Source: Hypomyces perniciosus
Lineage: Eukaryota > Ascomycota > Sordariomycetes > Hypocreales > Hypocreaceae
Reading direction: 5' to 3'
NCBI GenBank assembly: GCA_008477525.1
Contig: SPDT01000004.1
Coordinates: forward strand, 1,984,001 to 2,048,000
Length of the DNA: 64,000 nt
Part shown: positions 10,184 to 22,305 of the stretch, piece after piece
Numbering within the stretch: position 1 is the stretch's first letter
Layout: each line of letters starts with the position of its first letter
Made by a program: the position numbers and the translations under genes
Notes under the pieces: model-generated
What the model was told of the DNA's origin: nothing
The model's database searches: none
Seen by the model: only the letters and a program-made list of their open reading frames with translations

Positions 10184-13100
10184 GATTTCATTTACAGGGC
10201 AATACCCTGCCAATAAATGAAAAGGCGTCCAATTACTTCGTACATATGCATACGATTCCGTTGAAGATAGATGTATACTAGAAAAAAACAAAAAACTCCC
10301 CAAGTCTCACATCCTCAACGGCTCGCGGAGACTGCCGACGGGCATCTCACGACCGCATCATGGGCAGTTTCCCCACCTGCACGTGGCATATAACCCGATT
10401 GGGGTGACTGGCAGACGACCGTTTACTCCACGGGGAAAACGTACATACATTGATTGAGGAGGTGCCTTTTTTATTTGCAGCTGAGGGCATTGGTGGACGT
10501 TAGTACTTGGTAGCCGTAGGTGGTATCAAGGTGTGGCAAACAACTTCGATCAGCCGCCCAACCTTCAGAACTGTGTACATATGTATCGCATGTAGGCCGA
10601 CGGTCTCCGTTTTGCCAGCTCTGGAGAATCGGCGGTAATCGGAAATATTGCCTAATACGCTCTCCCGCCGTCACATCCTGTGCCGTGGTGTGATTCTAGG
10701 ACGTTTCAGTGTGTCCAGGATACCACGCCCAATGCCGTTGCGGCAGTACCAATGCTACTCGTACTCTAAGAACTCTACAGAGTGGCACCCACAAGAACGA
10801 GGGGAGAACCGCGACGGTGGGAGGCTGGGTCAAAGGGCCAAAGGGTCTCCATCAGGTGGATCTGATATGACGTCCCAACGCCCAAGCTGCGCTTCTTGCA
10901 ACGATACGTATGGGGCCATTTCGGGACAGATCCCGCTTCGATTGGAGCCAAACAGGGGGTGTTTGGATGGGTTGCAGCCGAGAGCGGCCATCTGGATCAG
11001 TTTCGATATTATTATGACATGAAATAAAAGAAGAATGGCACGACGGTTGGCGCGCCCTTTCGAGGGAGTAGGTAATATCAACAGGAGAGAGACCGAAAAA
11101 AAGGCCTCAGATAGGACTTGTCGGCGGTAAAAGGTGCGACGAGCCGGATTATTCTCGTCTGGACGGGATAGTATCTATGTGGAAATGATTTCCGTAATGA
11201 TGAATGTTATAGTATTGCCTTTTGGTGCATTACCCAGGCAGATATGAGATAGATATGGTGTATTATCTACTCGGCAGTAATCGATGAGATGACACGCGGA
11301 GGATGTGGGGGAATGCAAACCTCCGGATTTTTTATTCTATTTTATCGTATTGTACCTTATTTAATACTTTATTTTTCATTTTATTTGGATACAGCCTTTT
11401 GCACCATCTGTTTTTTTGGCGTCGCAATGCAGGCAGCCGCAGCAGCAGCAGCAGCAGCTACAAAGTAGTATTGTTATCTATCAGTTTTTCGTATCATGTC
11501 ATACTAGAAGCGAACCTGGGCACAATAAGAGAGGTGGCGCCGGAGGCGAAGAGGCCATTACGTGACATGTATTCAGGTCCCATGCAGCCAGGCGGCAGCG
11601 GGTGGTTTTCCATTTGGTAATAGCAGCAGCACCAGCGCCTAGCGGAGGAATGGAATCAATCCATCGATAAGATCAATGGCTATTAGGCAATGCCTTATCT
11701 AGGGAGGTACCAAGGATGACCTGAGTGCCCCTGGTAATGCTAGTAGTAATCTCATACCACATACATAAGGTACGGATACATGAAGCATCAAGGGTGACAA
11801 AGGGCATAGGGCTGGCCGAGGAGTGACAGGATCCCTCGACTGCTGACATATGTGCGAATTTCATAGGCTGACTGATGACAGCCTACTCAACTCCCAGTCA
11901 GCTCTGTAAGATATTATGTACATATTAATAGGGACGGGGACTGGCTAAATGGAACGGTGACGTACAGGAGGCTTTTTGGGCTTGATGCGGGTCGGGTGCT
12001 GGTCTTTTAGGCGCAGACGCACACCCCCTGAGGCCCTGGACCCTGTTTGACACCCCCATTCCCACGCTGCTACCGCGCGCACAGGCGGTGGTGTTTCCTA
12101 TTATGTATTTCTATCTCTTCATCCAGTTATTAATATTGATCCGTCAGCGATAACCTAGATAAGGCTGGGTGGTTAGTATGTAGTACTACTTCGTACTCGT
12201 ACAGGCCCGATTCACTAGCAGAACGGCACAACCGAATCCCTACGAGTACTCGTAGTACCCTGCTTTGGAAAAGAAAAAGCGGTAATGGCGGGCGGACGCT
12301 GTGTTGTTGGACCAGGCGCTGCTAACAGAGAGCAGGTAGCTTTTGCTAGTGTAGGTACTCCGTACGGTACTCACTGTAGCTTCTCTCATGTGGTCAGGGG
12401 TCACAGTTTACGTGACAAACGATGCGAAAAAATCAAGGAACAGAAAGCCGTGGCGCCAAGCGCATATATATATTAATGCAATGGGATGATAGCAGCATAA
12501 ACAGGCAGAAATGATATATGTACACCATATATACATATACTACTATCATGGACCCCAAATAATACGGCCGAAGCTCAGTCACAAGCGGCGGTATGCCGGT
12601 CGGTATTAAACGAGACTCGCGCGACGCGGTGCTGCCCAGACATTACATTGCATTACGGAGTACGGAGTACCTACGGAGTATAGTAGTACATACATGCGCG
12701 ATAACGTTGCGTGCATGAAGGTGAACATCGCAGAGTACTCCGAAGCTATTAGCGAGTGACTTCTGTCCGCCTTGGCTCCTTTTGTGATGCCGAGTTTTTT
12801 CAAGCAACCCCTTCCAGACAAGACGCAACAAATAGGCTGGGAGATTGCCAAGGAAACCTTTTTTGATGTTACTGCTCCGTACTACATACATACTACTTGT
12901 TGCAGTAGTAGTATCTACTTTTTTACTTGCTTGCTTGTTGGCTGGGGTCCTCTGTTATCATTACCTACTTTGTACTCCGTACTCCATACCTACACTCCCC
13001 AGAAACCTACGACCAAGAGCCGGCGAGGAATCGGAGAGAGTACATACGAAGTACTATTGTCCGGTCATCCATCTCAATCCCATCTCACTCTTCACACCCA

Positions 13101-14212
13101 CACACCCGTTCCGGCAAAAAAGAAAAGGCGCCCAGTCTGGGGAAGCACATGTCATTGCTAGTATTCTACTACTAGTATTGCTGTTGCTCTCACTTTCTGG
13201 TGGTCTTTTTTTAGCTGCCACCTCGTTTCTCTCTCTCTCTCTCTCTCAGTCATCCTCTTACCAATTCTCCTAGGCCTTCATCTCTCGATACGTTTGGTGG
13301 AAGAAAAATACTTCCCCTCTGTGGCTTTAAGCTTTCTGGGTCACCCCTCTCATTGTTCTAACCTCTCTCTCTCTCTCGCATTTTCTCTCGCCTTCTCTCT
13401 GCCTCTCGGGCGGATTTTGTCCCGCTTCATCTCTCATCAATCCAGACGTCTTGCCATATCGTTCATGAATTGACTGACGTCCTGCCCAATGCCCCCCGCC
13501 TGGGTCTGCTAAGGAGACTGATGAAGTCGACAAATCGCATTTAGACGGGTGCCATTTCTTCCAACTTATACTGAGCGAGATCCCCCCGTTTTCAAATGAC
13601 GCCGATAACTAAAGCCTATCTCATCCTGGCCACCATCATCACCTGAAGTTCCACCTGCGCTTTCATCCTGGTGCCGGCATCCGGGACATCGCCCTCTCAT
13701 CTATATCTGTTATCTCTGCGGATTAGTAGTGGCCGCCCTGACCTGCGCCGCCATTGAACCGCCTTATCATTGACACACACTCCTCCAAGGGCCCGATCTC
13801 AAATCCTACAACTGCCTGGCCAACCAGCTTAGCAGCCCCGTCTCTTATCTCTCCTCCGTCCGTTGTCTCTCAACAGAGGGAAATCCACAGAAGTTCCCGT
13901 CAGGGCATCTCTGTTCGTACGTGGCAGCGTTGACCTTGATACTGTCAGCCCTACTACCTGTAGCTCCGTGACGGTCAGTCAGGCATTGCGTCACTCTCAT
14001 TGTCGCGTGGGACCCTGTCTTCCCAAACGTCGATCAAGGGAACCACTTACACACACTTGCGGCAGCAGGGGGGCATTTGCACTCCTACCACTACTCTTAT
14101 CTCTGTGCCCAGGCCATTAGGTATCATCCAGGGCAAACGGCCCCAGGAAACAGCTTGGCTTGCGTATCCGCTACGTATATACATACAGACACACGTACCT
14201 GAGTGGCTAGCC
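10074..14212. other. 4.1 kb gene-free stretch and TF leader
   Basis: No protein gene is supported. It holds a 51-bp GA repeat, several GTACGGAGTAC-type motifs (near 12354, 12653, 12731, 12866 and 12971) and pyrimidine-rich tracts near 13228-13247 and 13361-13377. From about 13.2 kb on, the CT-rich character suggests the transcription start and long leader of the downstream regulator. Several short upstream reading frames precede its ATG. Confidence 0.5.
10132..10182. repeat. (AG)n microsatellite, 51 bp
   Basis: About 25 uninterrupted AG units, starting 59 bp after the GNAT stop codon. It lies in the likely 3' UTR. Confidence 0.98.
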
Positions 14213-16488
14213 ATGGCCCACGACGCTCCTGTCCAGCGTACGGCGCCAATCGCCATTGCTCCCAAGCCCCCTCGTCCGGAGCCAGTCCCACGTCGCCAGA
14301 ACAGCTCGCATAGGTTCGAGATAGGCCCAGGAAGCTTGCATGGCAGGGGCTCCATTGACTCCAGCTCCTACACTGGATCAGCAATCCCACCCTGCCAGGC
14401 CTGTCGCTTCTCTGGTACCCGGTGTACCATGGGTGACGATGACGACGGCTGCATGCCTTGCCAGGTTAACGGCGCTGAATGCTCCCTAGCATCACCAAGC
14501 CCTCAGACCCGCAAGAGAAAGCTCAACGGTGACTCTGCGGACGAGAGCAGCGGCAAAAGAGGGTTAGTACTACTTACAGCACCTTTACTTTGTTTCCTCT
14601 CCCCGGTTCTAGGCTGTCTAGAACTTCTCTACGTGTCTTTCCCTGTCGTTTGGAAGCAAGATCCCCCATGTTGCATTGATCTCTGACATATGATTGGCCT
14701 TTTAGCTCCCCTAGTCTGTCTAGTCGAAGGCATCAAAACTCGAGTCTCTCAAGTACCGCTGCCAGCAGCTCATTCTTGGAAGACATGGCCAATGTCGGCG
14801 GCCCCACCATACTGAAAAGGACCCTGGGACTCCAGGATGACCGATACAGCCAGTATATCGGCCCCACGACAGATTTCGAACCCTCCTTGATAAACCTCTC
14901 CCCCTTCGACACCCATGACGAGAGCCTTCTGGCCCGTGGCACCCTCCGAAAGGTCAGCGACAATGAGACCTTTTTGATGCTGCCGGACCAGAAAACACCG
15001 GGTTACGAGCATGTGATTGAAGATTTAAATGCCATCGAGGCCGTCGTTGCCCCCCATGGACGGAAACTTGTCGACCTCTACTTCAAGGTGGTGCATCCGG
15101 GCTTTCCCATCATTCAGAAACATGTCTTCATGGAAAAATATGAACGTTCATACCGAGAATTTTCACCTCCGATCCTCGCCGCCGTCTATCTCCTTGCCGT
15201 CAACTGGTGGGACCACAACGATGAGCTCTCCAAGCTGCCTCGCCCCGATGTGCGAGAACTGGAGAGGCTTATACGTGCAACGCTAGAAGATGCCATGTTC
15301 CGACCGAAGCTGTCGACTGTCCAAGCTGGACTGCTCCTGTCCCAGCGACCTGAAGGCGACCAGTGGGCCCCTACCGCCCAATTGGTTGCAATTGCACAAG
15401 AACTCGGCCTACATTTGGACTGCTCAAGTTGGAAAATCCCACCGTGGGAAAAGGGCCTTAGACGGAGATTGGCATGGGCTTTGTACATGCAAGATAAATG
15501 GGGTGCTCTTGTTCACGGCCGGCCGTCGCACATCTTTGCGTCTAACTGGGCAGTTCGGCCGCTGCGAGCCAATGATTTCCCCGATGTGGAGTGGGATGAG
15601 AGTGATGCAGAGGAGAGGCAAGATATAGAGAAGGGACGGCTGGTATTTACACGGTTCATACAACTTACGGAGATCCTGTCCGAGATACTCGACACGTTTT
15701 ACACCCTGCAAGCGATGCAAACAGTCGCGAATGAAGGGCCTCGAGGGACACAGCTCGTCCTATCGCTAGCGAAACCAATCCAGCTAAGGCTCAAGGAGTG
15801 GCATGGCGCATTACCGGGCAATATCCGCTTGGACTCACACTCATTGACCAGGCCATCACCTAGGCTTTCTTGCATTGGATACCTCCACCTGGGCTACTTC
15901 GCGGCAGAGATCACCCTCCATCGACGTATCATCAGGTCCCTGGCATCGAATGTGTCCTCGGTAGACCCATACGTGCAGCATATTTGTCGCAGCGCTGCCA
16001 AGGCCCGCCTGATCTCTGCCATGGATTTCGTGAACCGGCTAACACCGAACCATATCCAGTCATTCTGGTACTTTGCTTCGAAAACAAACTTTGCCCTCAT
16101 CGGCACGTTTGGATCGCTTCTTTGGGCGACATCTCCCGGTCGCGAGGAGGCTGATTGGTATCGTCGTCGGCTTGGAGAATATCGCTGGACTCTCTCGGTG
16201 AGCTCCAAACCTGGTCAGAGCAAGGGCCTGACGGAATTTGCCATGACGATGCTGGACATCTCGACCGGCCTGTTGAAACAGCTCCCGGAGAAGCCATCTA
16301 TGAGTCGCACCGGCAGTGCGGCAGACTTTTCGGCCCCGTCTGGACCTGGATCATTCTCTGGTGGAGTCAGCATTTTGGGAAGCTTCAGCAACTTCGCCAG
16401 CACGGACGTCAGCACGGCCCAGAGCCCCCTGACCGAGACGGAAAGCAGTGATGATGGTATGGATGATAGTTACGCGACACCGATGTAA
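14213..16488 (+). CDS. Zn2Cys6 transcription factor, Dal81/TamA-like
   Basis: Two exons (14213-14562, 14706-16488) give 710 residues. The N-terminus holds six cysteines in zinc-cluster spacing: C61-x2-C64-x6-C71-x8-C80-x2-C83-x6-C90. A basic patch (TRKRK) follows. The middle homology region (fungal-specific TF domain) spans roughly residues 270-560, with typical segments such as LVDLYFKVVHPGFPI, RRLAWALYMQDKWGAL and the HGRP motif. A Ser-rich tail ends in an acidic stretch. The segment YIGPTTDFEPSLI and the weakly basic finger recall the TamA/Dal81 co-activators of nitrogen catabolism, a match made from memory and not proven. The finger has few basic residues between Cys 2 and 3 and an acidic DDDD loop, so direct DNA binding is uncertain. 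The start at 14213 has a good Kozak context (GCCATGG); the frame is open further upstream. Confidence 0.85.
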
Positions 16489-16934
16489 AAGAATGACGAC
16501 GACGATGATGATGATAAAGATATGGTATGGTGGGATTGGAAATGAATGACTAGCCGGGCTGGCATGGGATCACGCTAACGGGCGGTTTCTGTCTTTACTG
16601 CATTCGCCCGATCATGACCCGATAGAGGAGTTTGCCTTTTGCTCTTATTTCTTGATATGCTGAAACATGTTTGGCATTTTATGGGGTTTTAGCTGTTAGA
16701 CCTCTTGCGTGTGTCTATGGTGTTCCTGGGGGGGCGGTAGGCTGTATTTGAAGGATGCCGAATTGGGTGGCTAGATTGATCTTGACGATTTTAAAAGCTA
16801 TATCGGGCTGTTTATGAGGCGGCATTTCTCAACTATGGGTCGTTAAAATAGGATCTTATCTTCATGGAACTCCATTATTAAAAGCGAGCATTGGACGTTT
16901 GATGACCCTATCGCCAAGTTCCCTGGCCTAAGTG

Positions 16935-16981
16935 CGCCACAGTCCCGCCACAGTCCCGCCACACTTGGACCATGTGGCGGG
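16935..16981. promoter_or_regulatory. Three direct plus one inverted CGCCACA site
   Basis: CGCCACA occurs at 16935-16941, 16946-16952 and 16957-16963, exactly 11 bp apart. An inverted copy (TGTGGCG) lies at 16973-16979. The last direct copy and the inverted one form a perfect 9-bp stem with a 9-nt loop (CCCGCCACA / TGTGGCGGG). The array sits about 190-240 bp before the ATG of the spermidine-synthase-like gene, so binding by a regulator on one DNA face is plausible. The cognate factor is unknown. Confidence 0.6.
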
Positions 16982-17108
16982 CATGAACCTGAAACGCTTG
17001 GCACTCGGGAACTGTCATGCAATATCATTGCTATCGAAGCTTCAGATGCCGGCCATTTTGAAGCCAGATCTTCAATTTCACTTCTTTCCATTTGATTCTT
17101 GTTTTCCC

Positions 17109-17117
17109 TATATAAAT
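17109..17117 (+). promoter_or_regulatory. TATA-like box
   Basis: TATATAAAT lies 55 bp before the ATG at 17172, a plausible TATA position for a short leader. Confidence 0.45.
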
Positions 17118-17171
17118 AACGCCGTTTCCTTTGGTTAATACTCTTTAGGATACAGCACCAGACGGCTAAGC

Positions 17172-19040
17172 ATGCCACGCAAGAAACAAGCTCCGCCAAA
17201 GGACGCGGCCCTTGGATTCACGCCAGAGAGATTCGAACAGGAGCTCAAGGACCTGGCATATAAGGCCAAGAGCAACACCTGGAGCAACCGCACCATTGAG
17301 CAGCTATCTATCCACGCCAGGAGCTTTATCCTGCTGAGTCTGTTGGGCGTGTACTCGAATGTGTCGCAGCTCGCACTGTCTCCTGTGTACGGTGGGATCC
17401 CAGCGTCGGTATGGCACTCGAAAGCGCTGATGGTGGGATGCTTCGTTGGCTGGGCGGGTAACTTGGCGTTTCGACGGTTGTTGATCGGGGTGGGCACGGC
17501 GCAGCTGCTGCCGCTGGTTGCGATTTACGTGCCTGTGGTCCAGTATTTCCTGTACGGGCTCAGCCAGACGTTGGGACCGCTGTGGGGGCCTATCTTAACT
17601 GAGGCGTTGACGTTGGTTCCGCTAGCCGTACTGACGGCTTCGACTGTGGCGGATTATCTTGAGGGGGCTGATCTGAGCATGTTCCCCAAGTTTATTGCGG
17701 AGGCGGGACCGGGGATTGGATCCTGGGGCTTGTTCAAATTGATGGAGCATATATCCGAGAAGCATCTGCAGGTCTATGTGGGACGGGCGTTTCTTTATAC
17801 GCGGCTTGGGATGGAGATGCTTCTTGCGGCGTCGTACACGGTGTTTGCGCCCTCAAAGTTCCTCGTGTTTACTATACCGGCGCTGATCCACACAGCCATG
17901 TTCAACACGCACGTGCCAACCCCGTCAGCGACTGCTGCCTTGAACAGCACGATGATGTCTGGGGGGTGGATGCTCTTGGATCGTCGGGAGTCGGTGACGG
18001 GGTACATCTCCGTGGTTGAGAATGTGAAGGACAAGGTGCGTGTGCTACGTGCTGATCATAGCATCTTGGGGGGCGACTGGATTGAGTTTCGCGGTGAGAA
18101 GGTGACAGAGCCCGTGTTCAGCGTGTTTTTCATGCTAGAGGCTGTGCGTCTGGTGGAAAGGGAGACGCCTGTTGCAGATGTCGATGCCAGCGCCCTAGTC
18201 GTGTAAGTGACTGCCGGCTTGATTGTATGTTCGCCCCTGAGCTGACATCTGAATCTGCAGTGGCCTTGGTATTGGCACGATTCCATCAGCACTTGTAGGT
18301 CATGGAATTGATACCACTGTTGTGGAGATTGATCCGGTGGTTCACGAGTTTGCTTCGAAGTACTTTCAGCTCAAGGAGAACAACCCGGTTGTCATTGAGG
18401 ATGCAGTAGCCTATACCTCCAGGCTCGCAAATCAGTCTAACAGGGCTTATGATTACATCGTCCACGATGTTTTCACCGGAGGCGCTGAGCCTGTGAATCT
18501 CTTCACCCTTGAGTTCCTAGAGAATCTCCGTTCCTTGCTCAAGTCGGACGGAGTTATTGCAATTGTGAGTGGCTTCAATTTCATCCATGGTGACACCAAA
18601 TCTTCCCAGTATGCTGATTTTCTTTTTAGAACTACGCTGGAGACTTGAATTTACCTGCCCCAAAGATCATTGTTCGAACCATTCAAACCGTTTTCCCCAC
18701 GTGCCGCTTATTCCGCGAGCATCCCGCCGACCTCGAATCCATCGCCAAAACAGGAGCAGACTTTACCAACATGGTAATATTTTGTCGGAAGGCTGAAAGT
18801 CCGCTGACATTTCGTCTCGCTGGTCAGTCGGACTACTTGGGGAATCGGTCCCGGGCGGCTTTCCTGGAACCCGAAAATGAAGTCCTGCCGCAGGATCTCT
18901 TCGCAATTGGGGCCGATGATGGGGGTATTTTGCGCAGGAATGAGACGGAGAAGGTGACGGAGTGGCATAAGCGCAGTGCGGTGGGACACTGGGCGATAAT
19001 GAGGACTGTTTTCCCAGCTTCGTTTTGGGAGAGTTGGTGA
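17172..19040 (+). CDS. Membrane-anchored spermidine-synthase-fold protein
   Basis: Three exons (17172-18202, 18261-18564, 18630-19040) give 581 residues. The first 260 or so residues contain five to six hydrophobic spans (for example RSFILLSLLGVYS, AQLLPLVAIYVPVVQYFLYG, LVPLAVLTASTVADYL). The C-terminal half has the Rossmann-like SAM/decarboxylated-SAM fold of spermidine synthases: the glycine loop GLGIGTIPSAL, the acidic strand end VVEIDP, and YDYIVHDVFTGG at the catalytic-loop position. True aminopropyltransferases have a DxxD there; here the second Asp is absent. The protein is therefore more likely a membrane methyltransferase-like relative than a polyamine synthase. The substrate is unknown. 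It is preceded by a promoter with a repeated motif array. The following gene is convergent, 174 bp away. Confidence 0.85.
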
Positions 19041-19214
19041 GTGAGTGTGGGTATTTATTTCACGTTAATATTTGAATGAATCAAAAGGAGTGAGCTCACA
19101 TATACTTTTTTGAAGTATTGGATCATCAATGCGTAGCATATTCTGTACATAGAAAGCATCTATATACATAACATTAACTCAATATTCCCCCCCCCTTGCT
19201 TCTTCTAACCCCTA

Positions 19215-20076
19215 TTATTTCTTCGTAGCAACCGTGTAGGCATGCTCTTTGTTCTCATGATTGGAATCCCTCACAAACTCGGAGACATGGGCAGGAAGCT
19301 CAATCTTGTTATAGTCCGTCGGCAACGGCTCTCCAATAGTCTGATAAATAGGCAAAACGCCCGTCCAGACATTATTCAACGCCTCCACGTTCTGCAAATC
19401 ATTCCTATCGTCGTTGACCCCACCATCACGATACTTGGCGCTTCCAGACGCAATTTTCACCTTGAGAATGCTGGTGCTGTCCATCTCGGACTTAGCGGGG
19501 GGTAGGCGTGTGTTGCGCCACCGATCGGGTACGACGCTGTTGGTGATGAGCTCCATGGCGTAGAGCTTCTCCTCGGGGTCGCTGACGATGGTGGCGTGGC
19601 CGAAGAGTACGGCGGAGCGGTAGTTGTAGCTGTGGTTGAAGGGGGAGACGGCGAGGATGAGGCCGTCGACGTGTGCGACGGAGACGCAGACGGGCATGCC
19701 TTCTTCGGGATGACTTTCACCATCATCCTTGGTGCTTTGGCGTGCGAGGTTGGACATGCGCATGGAGACGTAACCATGGAGGTAGAGATCCAGCGGGTCG
19801 CCGAGGTCGGCGCTGGGACGGTCGAAGGAGCCCATTTGGCCGATCATGGGGAGGGTGACGGGGAAGGGGGAGTTTGGAGGGTTGAAGGAGACGTGGAGGA
19901 GCTGGGAGGAGTTGATGAGGCCATGGATGTGTTCGAGGGCGTAGATGCCTGGATGAATGTTAGAGACTTGGGGTGTTTTGTCGTATGGATAGAGGTTGAC
20001 GTCACATACCTCGGTTGCCGTATCGCTTGACGAGGTTGTGGGCATCTTTGGGGTATTCGAGCTCATGGCGACCCAT
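19215..20076 (-). CDS. FMN-binding split-barrel (PPOX-like) protein
   Basis: Two exons on the minus strand (20076-20010, then 19948-19215; 61-nt intron) give 266 residues starting MGRHELEYPKDAHN in good Kozak context (GCCATGG). Without the splice the intron would read through as an unrelated N-terminus, so the spliced form is preferred. The body matches the pyridoxamine-5'-phosphate-oxidase-like FMN-binding fold (Pyridox_oxase_2 group): LLHVSFNPPNSPFPVTLP, the SYNYRSAVLFGHA strand pair and VVPDRWRNTRLPP. Such fungal proteins are annotated as flavin-nucleotide-binding proteins, and their reaction is generally uncharacterised. No signal peptide or membrane span is seen, so it is presumably cytosolic. 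Confidence 0.87.
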
Positions 20077-22305
20077 GGCGAATGGTTTTGCTGCAGATAT
20101 TGGATATGAGGTTTGAGATTGGGGGATGTGATCTTGATTGTGACTTGAGGGTAGATATGTTAACGAGCCGGGATGGGAAAGCTTGAACTTAATATATCGG
20201 CCAGTTAAACTAAACTCTTTGACTCATTTTACAAGTGGCATTGTACCATTTTTTCTTTTTTTTTTCTCAACTGGTGTCAGAATGTGGAATGCCGTGATAA
20301 GTGATATATGCGCTCATGTAATGATTCCTCATGACCAGCAGCAACTCCACGGGGCTGATGCGGGGGCTCCGCTCCCGGCTGCATTTACGCCCACTCGAAA
20401 GGCGTAATTCCGTCTCGTAGGATTGGTCAAAGGCGATGCGTTATACGGAGTATACGGAGTCGCTTGACACTAGTTGGAGCCTATGCATGGCGTGTGTTGG
20501 ATTACCCAAGATGGGTGGTGGTCCTTTGTTGGATATGGCTGTTAGTTTTTGTGTGTTGCTTTCGATGTGTGCCTTTCAGATGCAGATGCATGATTCAGTC
20601 TTCATCCCAAGTGCCTATATAATCTAACATGATAGATAGGTCTAGACGGAAGAGAACGTCCGTTGCCGTGGCTCCGATGGACCATAAAACCCATATCAAA
20701 GACTCATACCTCGTCCCGGGATACTCGGCCATGGAAAAGCGACGCCAATCCCTTTCAGATCTCAATGCCCCGCCAAATACTTCGTAGGAGGGCCTGGGAA
20801 GCACGATTGGAGATATCTCCAAAACCAGAGTTGAATTCTCGGGCCCCGCTGCGGCTCCAGCGCCGGCCTCGGGCTCCGTGTTCCCACTCTCCGCTGCCGA
20901 TGGTTTCGGCCATCTGCTACCATTCACTGCCTTCAGGCGTACAGAGTATACCTGCCTGTATGTTTTAATGCATGGGCTCTCTTGACGGAGGATAAAGTAA
21001 TGGTGCCTTTATTTTGCGGACCAAGACGACCACATATATCATCCGAGACTCCGGGAACGTGCAGCATCATAGCGGCCTCACCAAACGTTCTCAGCATGCA
21101 GCTCCTTAATAAGTGAGGCAAACATTGTCGATCTCAGGTTTTCAATAATGCAGCCAATCTGTCTAAATCATGTATCAACCAAAGGCCGTGCGCTGCAGAT
21201 TATGTCTCCGAGTTTGCTGCCTTCAAAACGGTTGAAGTGCCACATCCCTCCTGAGGGACCGCTCAATCTGGAACGGAGTTGAAATTTCTTGGATGTCTGA
21301 AAATAGCTAAAATATCCAGTAATTTATGAGATGGCTTAATTGATGTTTTCGCCCAATAAATGTTATGACACAGTCCTCGCTGCTTCAGAAGATCTAGATA
21401 AGCGAAAGGACTTAGGTGCTGCAAGTATTACTCCGTACTCCGTGCTCCGTACTAGCCCCTAGGTCCATCTTCTGCGCTACTGCAAGCCCTTTCTTCAATG
21501 TTCCTCCATCACCAACAAACTGTTCGAGCTGGAATACTCAATTTTTGAGCAACTCTCTCTTGTCGAGTTGATTACTTGGTGGCATTGATTTGGTGGATAA
21601 ACTGTATTGATGACACGACAAGATGAAATGTTTGTTGATGGATTCCTGCACGCGATCCGACATGTCTTGGCCCACAACCTCTCATCACGGCCTCTTTCAT
21701 CAGAAAACCGCGCGGCAGCACCAAGCCAACTGCTCGTGCTAATAGTGCTAATAGCATCAGCATGCTAATAGTATGGACGCCGCTCGTTTGGGACGAAAAA
21801 ACAAAGCCAACTAACGTCTCTCGCATGACCCCTGCAAACGTCCTGACACTTGGAGTTTCAACTGAAACAACACCACTTCAAGCGTTTCGCCCCCTTGGGT
21901 CCTATCAGGATGCGAGCGCCGATTTCAGAGGCACACTGGAGCTGTTTGATTCGAGACTCCTATGTGTCAAGTTTGATGGCTGCAAGTCCCTCGTGCCTCT
22001 TGGCCCCTTCTGGCTGGATTTTAGACGGGATCGACAGGTATCGAGCAAGGCTGTCACAGCTTAGTCGCGATCCCCCTCCAACCAAGACTCTTTTTCTTTC
22101 ATCCTATCCATTTTGCCATCGTCGCCATCGTTGGAGCGACATTGTATCTCGTGGAGTCGTGAGGAGTTGTTGGAGCGCCATCATGGTTTAGTTTTTCGTT
22201 GTTTGCCTTAATTCCCTTTCTTTATTCATCTTAATCCTCTTTCTATCCCATTGATTGGGCGTTCGCTTCTTTGCGGTTCGGCTTACTAGCCGTCCGACTG
22301 TCGCT
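20077..22305. other. 2.2 kb gene-free stretch
   Basis: No gene is supported. It contains GTACGGAGTAC-type motifs near 20443-20460 and a triple reverse-orientation copy at about 21428-21454. The last 250 bp are T/C-rich and likely form the leader of the downstream 7-TM gene. The short open frames lack any recognisable feature. Confidence 0.5.

Larger units (their letters stand above)
16489..17171. other. Intergenic with regulated-looking promoter
   Basis: It begins with GAC/GAT-rich DNA after the regulator's stop. The right half is the promoter of the next gene and contains the CGCCACA array and a TATA-like box, listed separately. No coding region is seen. Confidence 0.6.

Noticed and set aside
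12772..13273. Hydrophobic frames near 12.8-13.3 kb
   Set aside because: They overlap each other in two frames, contain GTACTCCGTAC motifs and CT repeats, and show no domain or splice support.
19596..20030. 144-codon plus-strand frame
   Set aside because: Antisense shadow of the FMN-binding protein; its GEGDGEGG-type composition reflects the opposite strand's codons.
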